DNA from: Alphaproteobacteria bacterium
GTDB taxonomy: Bacteria; Pseudomonadota; Alphaproteobacteria; UBA8366; Aestuariispiraceae
Reading direction: 5' to 3'
DNA: 64,000 nt
Assembly (NCBI GenBank): GCA_033344895.1
Contig: JAWPMN010000001.1
Coordinates: 4,100,001-4,164,000, forward strand
Every line of letters starts with the position of its first letter. Position 1 is the stretch's first letter. Positions 59,388-64,000 of this stretch are shown here, in pieces. The notes beneath the pieces were generated by a model, which worked only from the letters and a program-made list of their open reading frames with translations, had not been told where the DNA came from and did not search any database. The position numbers and the translations under genes are program-made.

Positions 59388-60551
59388 ATGCGACTGACAG
59401 CCTGTATCGCCCTTTTCTGCTTCCTCGTCCTCCTTGCCCCCGGCGCACAGGCTCAGGACAAGCCGCTTCTGGTTCTGCAATTGGAATCGGCCCTCGATCT
59501 GTCGGTAACCGGTCGGAAGGCCGGTCTTTCCGGCGCCGTTTACGCACTCGCGCCGAATGGTGAGAATTCCGGCGCTCACTCCGTTCAGGTCGCATTCGAC
59601 GCGCGCAACCGCCCTGTTCTGACGCGCCTGGTCCGGAAAGTCGGATCCTCCGCTGACGCCGAGGCTCTGTTATCCGCTGCCACGACGATTCTACCGGTTG
59701 TCCTGCCAGGATGGAGCGATGGCGATACGCTTCTGAAGGAAAAGGCCGCCCCAGCCCTGGAAACCTATTCGGCGGGGGGCGAGGCAACTCGTACAGCCAT
59801 TGCGGCCGATGCCGGCCGCACCGTCGTGTTGGATTTCGTGGCGGCGGAGGGGCTGGCGGTAATTGATCTGCCGGTTGGCGCTTCCGAGGCGCGCCGACTT
59901 GACGAAGCCGCTGTTCGCCAGCTTGTTTCGGATTCAACGCTGACCTTCGAGGGTGGCCCAACAAATGGTCACCGACGCTACCACGCTCCCAACGGCCGAC
60001 TGGGCGGTGGCCGCGAAGATGGTACGACCCTGGAAACGGGAAGTTGGAAGACCAATCGGGACGGCCACTACTGCATCGAAACTGCGCCGGTCCCGGAATA
60101 TCGATGCCTCGTGGTTTACGAAACCGAAGCGCGCCATGTCGCCGTTCCGATCGTGAACGGCGCGGCTGACAGTCGGGGCCTACGCCACTTCAGTGTGGAG
60201 TTCGGCAATCCGGGGGGATTCACCGCGCCGCGTCGTAATGATGCGACCGTTGCGGCCGTAACAGCCATGATTGTCGATGGTCAAACCGAAGAGCGCCGTT
60301 ATCCCGACGGCGGGGCCGACAAGCTGTATCTGCGGCCCGGCGGGGATTTTGCCGGCCTTCGAAAGGGCAGCCCGGTTCAGGGGCGTTGGTCGGTGATGAG
60401 TGATGGCCGCCGCTGTCTGACTGAAATGGACGGCAGCAGCGAATGTGCCTTCCTCAGTGAGACCGATGGCGGCACCTTCCGCCTGTTCGACGCCCATGGC
60501 ACGTATCTCGGCGAAGCCCTGTATCGCGACGGCAATCCCAACGGCTTCTGA
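59388..60551 (+). CDS. Exported protein of unknown function with a duplicated Cys-pair domain
   Basis: 387 residues from ATG 59388, chosen because it begins a clean signal peptide (MRLTACIALFCFLVLLAPGA, cut near AQA-QD); longer readings overlap the hydratase gene. The first half (25-200) is an unrecognised Ala/Val-rich domain. The second half holds two similar units with the pattern GxW-x(4-6)-G-x-x-C-x(8-9)-C: GSWKTNRDGHYC with PEYRCLVVYE, and GRWSVMSDGRRC with SSECAFLSE. Each is preceded by a Gly/Arg-rich hairpin. This resembles small lipocalin-like DUF995-type domains, but I do not recognise the family with confidence. It starts 92 bp after the hydratase stop. Confidence 0.75.
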   Translation: MRLTACIALFCFLVLLAPGAQAQDKPLLVLQLESALDLSVTGRKAGLSGAVYALAPNGENSGAHSVQVAFDARNRPVLTRLVRKVGSSADAEALLSAATTILPVVLPGWSDGDTLLKEKAAPALETYSAGGEATRTAIAADAGRTVVLDFVAAEGLAVIDLPVGASEARRLDEAAVRQLVSDSTLTFEGGPTNGHRRYHAPNGRLGGGREDGTTLETGSWKTNRDGHYCIETAPVPEYRCLVVYETEARHVAVPIVNGAADSRGLRHFSVEFGNPGGFTAPRRNDATVAAVTAMIVDGQTEERRYPDGGADKLYLRPGGDFAGLRKGSPVQGRWSVMSDGRRCLTEMDGSSECAFLSETDGGTFRLFDAHGTYLGEALYRDGNPNGF

Positions 60552-60571
60552 CCCTCCGCAAGGCGCCGCCG

Positions 60572-61414
60572 TCAGGCCGCTACGACGAAGTGATTCTGCC
60601 TGCCCAGTCCGTCGACCCCGCATTCCAGACGGTTTCCGGCGCGCAGATATTCTGGCGGATCCATGCCGTGCCCGACGCCGGGCGGCGTGCCTGTGGCGAT
60701 GACATCGCCGGGATGCAGGGTCATGAAATGGCTGAGATAGCTGACGATATGGGCGACGCCGAAGATCATCAGTTCGGTGTTACCGAATTGTTTGCGGCGG
60801 CCATCGACTTCCAGCCACAGGCCGAGGCGCTGAGGATCCACCACATCATCCCGAGTGACCAGCCAGGGCCCGAGCGGCGCGAAGGTGTCGCAGCTCTTAC
60901 CCTTCGTCCATTGTCCGCCTCGCTTGTTCTGATAGTCGCGCTCGGACAGATCTATGAAGGTGGCATAGCCGGCGACATGCTTCAGGGCATCCTCTTCGGA
61001 AACGTAGGACGTCTTTTCCCCGATGACGACCGCCAGTTCGACTTCCCAATCGGTGTGGCTGGAGCCCTTGGGGAGCTTGATATCATCCGACGGCCCTGTT
61101 AGCGCGCTGGTCGCCTTCATGAAAATGACCGGTTCGCTGGGCGGCTGGGCGCCGACTTCCTTGGCATGATCGCGGTAGTTCAGGCCGATACAGATTATCT
61201 TGCCTGTTCCCGATACCGGCACACCGAGCCGCGGCTTACCTTCGACAATCGGCAGTTTCTTGACGGGATGCGCGGCAATGGCCTTCAACCCATCCGACGT
61301 GAGGGCGGCGCCATCGATATCGGATACGATTCCCGACAAATCCCGGACGGCCCCATCCTCATCGATCAGGCCCGGTTTCTCGTCGCCTTTCTGACCATAT
61401 CGTACCAGTTTCAT
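60572..61414 (-). CDS. Fumarylacetoacetate hydrolase (FAH) family protein
   Basis: 280 residues. The N-terminal domain (MKLVRYGQKGDEKPGLIDED) is followed by the FAH catalytic fold: ICIGLNYRDHAKEVGAQPPS, then the metal-binding acids in HTDWEVELAVVIG (ExE) and GYATFIDLSERDYQ (Asp), the lysine in GKSCDTFAPLGPWLV, and MTLHPGDVIATGTPPGVGHG near the end. The branch includes acylpyruvases, ureidoglycolate lyases and 2-hydroxyhepta-diene-dioate isomerases. Substrate not resolved. Convergent with the preceding gene (20 bp between stops) and divergent from the DUF1194 gene. Confidence 0.93.
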   Translation of the reverse strand: MKLVRYGQKGDEKPGLIDEDGAVRDLSGIVSDIDGAALTSDGLKAIAAHPVKKLPIVEGKPRLGVPVSGTGKIICIGLNYRDHAKEVGAQPPSEPVIFMKATSALTGPSDDIKLPKGSSHTDWEVELAVVIGEKTSYVSEEDALKHVAGYATFIDLSERDYQNKRGGQWTKGKSCDTFAPLGPWLVTRDDVVDPQRLGLWLEVDGRRKQFGNTELMIFGVAHIVSYLSHFMTLHPGDVIATGTPPGVGHGMDPPEYLRAGNRLECGVDGLGRQNHFVVAA

Positions 61415-61475
61415 GGTCGGGCTTCCCTCTCGTTCTAACTTTATGGGTTAGGATCGTGCATGGAGGGGGTGCGAA

Positions 61476-62222
61476 ATGCAACGTCGACAAGTATTGGGCC
61501 TCGCCCTGATTGCATTCTGTTCCGGTCTTTTACCGGCAACGGTTCCGACGGGGTCGGCGCAATCCACCGGAGCATCGCAGACGGTCGATGTCGAAATTGT
61601 CCTCGCGGCCGACGGTTCGGGTTCCATCGACGATGAGGAACTGGCGCTTCAGCGTCGCGGTTATGCCGCCGCGATCACCCATCCCGATGTTGTAGGGACC
61701 ATTGCTGGCGGCCTGCATGGCCGGATTGCCATTGCCTATATCGAATGGGGCGGCCCCTACTCCCAACACACGATTGTCGACTGGAGTCTGATCGACGGGC
61801 CGGAAAGCGCTGAAAACTTCGCGCAGCGCCTGATCCGTGCCCCCCGCGCGGCGCAAGGTTACAACTCCATCAGTGGGGCCATCGACTATGCCGTCCAGAA
61901 GATCAACAGCAACGAATTCAAGGGCCTGAGAAAGATAATCGATGTTTCAGGCGATGGTCCGCAGAATGGAGGTCGTCCGGTCCGGGCCGCGCGGGACGAT
62001 GCCGTCTCCCAGGGAATCACCATCAACGCCCTTGTCGTGAAGTCACGCGGCGGCGGATATCCGGGGCCGAATGGTGAGCCTCTGGAGCAGCATTATCGAA
62101 AAGACGTGATCGGCGGCTTCGGTGCCTTCGTTATGACGGTGGATGAATCGATCCGATTCAGTGATGCGGTTCGCCGAAAGCTAGTTCTTGAAATTGCTAT
62201 GAAATTAGGCAGTTTTGATTGA
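61476..62222 (+). CDS. Exported DUF1194 (von Willebrand A-like) protein
   Basis: 248 residues. A signal peptide (RRQVLGLALIAFCSGLLPAT, cut near GSAQ) is followed by a vWA-like domain with the metal-ion-dependent adhesion motif as DGSGSID in VEIVLAADGSGSIDDEELAL, then IAIAYIEWGGPYSQHTIVDW, GYNSISGAIDYAV and KIIDVSGDGPQNGGRPV. DUF1194 proteins are common in alphaproteobacteria and have no proven role. A 61-bp gap separates it from the divergent FAH-family gene. Confidence 0.92.
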   Translation: MQRRQVLGLALIAFCSGLLPATVPTGSAQSTGASQTVDVEIVLAADGSGSIDDEELALQRRGYAAAITHPDVVGTIAGGLHGRIAIAYIEWGGPYSQHTIVDWSLIDGPESAENFAQRLIRAPRAAQGYNSISGAIDYAVQKINSNEFKGLRKIIDVSGDGPQNGGRPVRAARDDAVSQGITINALVVKSRGGGYPGPNGEPLEQHYRKDVIGGFGAFVMTVDESIRFSDAVRRKLVLEIAMKLGSFD

Positions 62223-62342
62223 CGAATCGGATCGGCACCTTTGCCCTGATGGATCAGAGGTATTGACCTAAACGGCGCCTTATCTATTAAGTTCACTCAA
62301 CGGTAAACGATGCGATGGGACTGGGGAGACCACGTTCAGACG

Positions 62343-62387
62343 TGTGAAGGGCCACATTCGGCCCGCATCGGTCTTTCGGTCTTCACA
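62343..62387 (+). other. Potential structured leader upstream of the substrate-binding protein gene
   Basis: TGTGAAG (62343-62349) can pair with CTTCACA (62381-62387), enclosing a GGCC (62350-62353)/GGCC (62360-62363) hairpin. It lies about 100 bp before the ATG of the next gene. No known riboswitch class was recognised; chance pairing is possible. Confidence 0.3.
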
Positions 62388-62487
62388 ACAATAACCTGCA
62401 TCCTGACCGCCAACCGGTTCGGCATCCCGCAGCGGGAACTAGTCCTCCCATGGATGCCGGCATGACAACAGGGAAAGGGACTATCAC

Positions 62488-64000
62488 ATGAATAAGTCAC
62501 TGGCGTTTCTATTCGCCGCGGGGCTGGCGGCCACGACGGCCCTGTCAACCGCGCAGGCCGAAACCCTGCGATGGGCGCGAGCCGGCGATTCGCTGACGCT
62601 CGACCCCCACGCACAGAACGAGGGGCCGACTCATACGCTGGCCCACCAGATGTACGAGCCGCTGCTGCATCGCGACATGGCGGGTCAGATCGTGCCGGCC
62701 CTGGCCACCTCCTGGGAGGCGACCGCCGACCCGAACATCTGGGAATTCAAGCTGCGTGAAGGTGTGAAGTTCCACAACGGCGAAGACTTTACGGCGGACG
62801 ACGTCGTTTTCTCGCTGAACCGTGCGCTGCGCCCGACCTCCGCGATGAAGGAACTGCTGTCCTCCGTCGAAGAAGTCCGTAAGGTCGACGACCTGACGGT
62901 TCACATCGTCACCAAGGGTCCGAACCCGCTGATGCCGAACAACCTGACCAACCTGTTCATCATGGATGAAGGCTGGACGATGGCCAACGGCTGCGCCGAC
63001 CCGCAGGACATCGCCAATGGCGGCGACAACCCCTGTGTCCGTTCGGTCAACGGTACCGGCGCCTACATGCTGGAAAGCCGCGCTCAGGACCAGAAGACGG
63101 TCCTGAAGGCGAACCCGAACTACTGGGGCATCGGCCAGTTCCCGCTGGAAGTCACCGAAATCATCTACACGCCGATTCAGGAGAGCGCGACCCGCGTTTC
63201 CGCCTTCCTGTCGGGTGAAGTCGACCTGATCCAGGACGTTCCGGTTCAGGATCTGGGCCGTGTTTCGGAAACCGCCGGCCTCGTGGTCAGCACCGCCCCG
63301 CAGAACCGGACGATTTTCTTCGGTCTTAATGTCGGCGACGCCGATCTGACCTCCGACAATGTCGAAGGCAAGAACCCCTTCGCCGATGTCCGCGTGCGTG
63401 AAGCGATGAACATCGCCATCAACCGCGAAGCCATCCAAAAGGTGGTGATGCGCGGCCAGTCGAAGCCGACCGGCGTCATCATGCCTCCGTTCGTCAATGG
63501 CTGGACGGAAGAGCTGGATAAGTATCCGGCAACCGATATCGACAAGGCGAAGGGTCTGATGGCCGACGCGGGCTATGCCGATGGTTTCGAAGTCTCGCTG
63601 AACTGCCCGAACGACCGCTACATCAACGATGAAGCGATCTGCCAGGCGGCCGTGGGCATGCTGGGCCAGATCGGCATCAAGGTCGCGCTGGACGCCAAAC
63701 CGAAGGCGCAGCACTTCCCGCTGATCAAGAACAAGGAAACCGACTTCTACATGCTCGGCTGGGGTGTCCCGACCTTCGATTCGGAATACATCTTCAACTT
63801 CCTGGTCCACACCACGACCGACGAACTGGGTTCCTGGAACGGCACGCGCTATTCCAATCCGAACCTGGATCAGCTGATCGTCAGCCTGGCGTCGGAAACC
63901 GATCTGGATCGTCGCAACGAAACCATTGCGCAGATCTGGAACACGGTTCAGTCTGAAATCCTCTATCTGCCGATCCACCATCAGGTCCTGAACTGGGGCA
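62488..64000 (+). CDS. Family-5 (peptide-type) ABC transporter substrate-binding protein, partial
   Basis: The gene starts at ATG 62488, with AAAGGGA about seven bases upstream, and runs off the right edge after about 504 codons. Signal peptide MNKSLAFLFAAGLAATTALS ends near AQA-ETL. The SBP_bac_5 landmarks are clear: LRWARAGDSLTLDPHAQNEG, HQMYEPLLHRD, WEFKLREGVKFHNGEDFTAD followed by DVVFSLNRAL, VREAMNIAINREAI and DFYMLGWGVPTFDSEY. It binds peptides or similar solutes for a DppBCDF/OppBCDF-like importer, whose other genes are presumably to the right. Codon use is strongly biased towards a few GC-ending codons, suggesting high expression. A long open frame on the opposite strand here is a shadow of that bias. 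Confidence 0.95.
   Translation, partial: MNKSLAFLFAAGLAATTALSTAQAETLRWARAGDSLTLDPHAQNEGPTHTLAHQMYEPLLHRDMAGQIVPALATSWEATADPNIWEFKLREGVKFHNGEDFTADDVVFSLNRALRPTSAMKELLSSVEEVRKVDDLTVHIVTKGPNPLMPNNLTNLFIMDEGWTMANGCADPQDIANGGDNPCVRSVNGTGAYMLESRAQDQKTVLKANPNYWGIGQFPLEVTEIIYTPIQESATRVSAFLSGEVDLIQDVPVQDLGRVSETAGLVVSTAPQNRTIFFGLNVGDADLTSDNVEGKNPFADVRVREAMNIAINREAIQKVVMRGQSKPTGVIMPPFVNGWTEELDKYPATDIDKAKGLMADAGYADGFEVSLNCPNDRYINDEAICQAAVGMLGQIGIKVALDAKPKAQHFPLIKNKETDFYMLGWGVPTFDSEYIFNFLVHTTTDELGSWNGTRYSNPNLDQLIVSLASETDLDRRNETIAQIWNTVQSEILYLPIHHQVLNWG

Noticed and set aside
62545-63981. 478-codon minus-strand frame at the right edge
   Set aside because: It is the shadow of the strongly codon-biased family-5 binding-protein gene on the plus strand.

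Overview
The window looks like chromosomal DNA from a GC-rich alphaproteobacterium, most likely of the Rhodospirillales type. This is inferred from gene content: a DUF2336 protein, a DUF1194 protein, a short (type 2) ArgC, a PyrB/PyrC pair whose PyrC lacks the metal-binding HxH, a DUF2061 membrane protein, and GcvA-like LysR and Liv-type transport genes. I saw no rRNA, tRNA, CRISPR array, insertion sequence or integrase.

Layout. 1-8.5 kb: small metabolic and housekeeping genes, namely a GFA-family protein (cut by the left edge), a CmcJ/NvfI-like oxidoreductase divergent from a LysR regulator, a tightly overlapping argC-murI-gamma carbonic anhydrase operon, a DUF898 membrane protein with an M48 peptidase, then DUF2061, DinB and GNAT genes and a gutted zntB remnant. 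8.5-24 kb: a PAS sensor kinase, pyrB-pyrC-plsY, a TerB-like gene, dprA, a DUF2336 gene, topA-rnr, an S41 protease lipoprotein with an overlapping NUDIX gene, and rpmG with a clear promoter and terminator.

24-53 kb is the striking part. A 17-kb gene encodes a 5692-residue type I secreted surface protein with an N-terminal FecR-like domain. It is divergent from a dedicated type I secretion set: an ABC ATPase/permease, an HlyD adaptor, a TolC-family channel with an unusual periplasmic Pro/Ala/Val-rich tail of about 320 residues, and a SPOR-domain lipoprotein. Directly downstream of the giant gene lies a CHASE2-class III adenylate cyclase, and convergent to that a TPR/glycosyltransferase-like protein. 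The giant protein is largely a beta-solenoid built from a supra-repeat of about 216 residues. In two of the repeats, at the same place in the unit, a seven-repeat beta-propeller-like domain is inserted. I infer an adhesin/matrix system in which FecR and CHASE2 may couple surface or secretion state to cAMP.

53-58.2 kb: a complete Liv-type (branched-chain amino acid or amide family) ABC transporter, livK-livH-livM-livG-livF on the minus strand, with a strong hairpin between livK and livH. 58.5-64 kb: an enoyl-CoA hydratase, an exported protein with an internal duplication, a fumarylacetoacetate-hydrolase family enzyme, an exported DUF1194 protein, and the 5' 1.5 kb of a family-5 (peptide-type) substrate-binding protein cut by the right edge.
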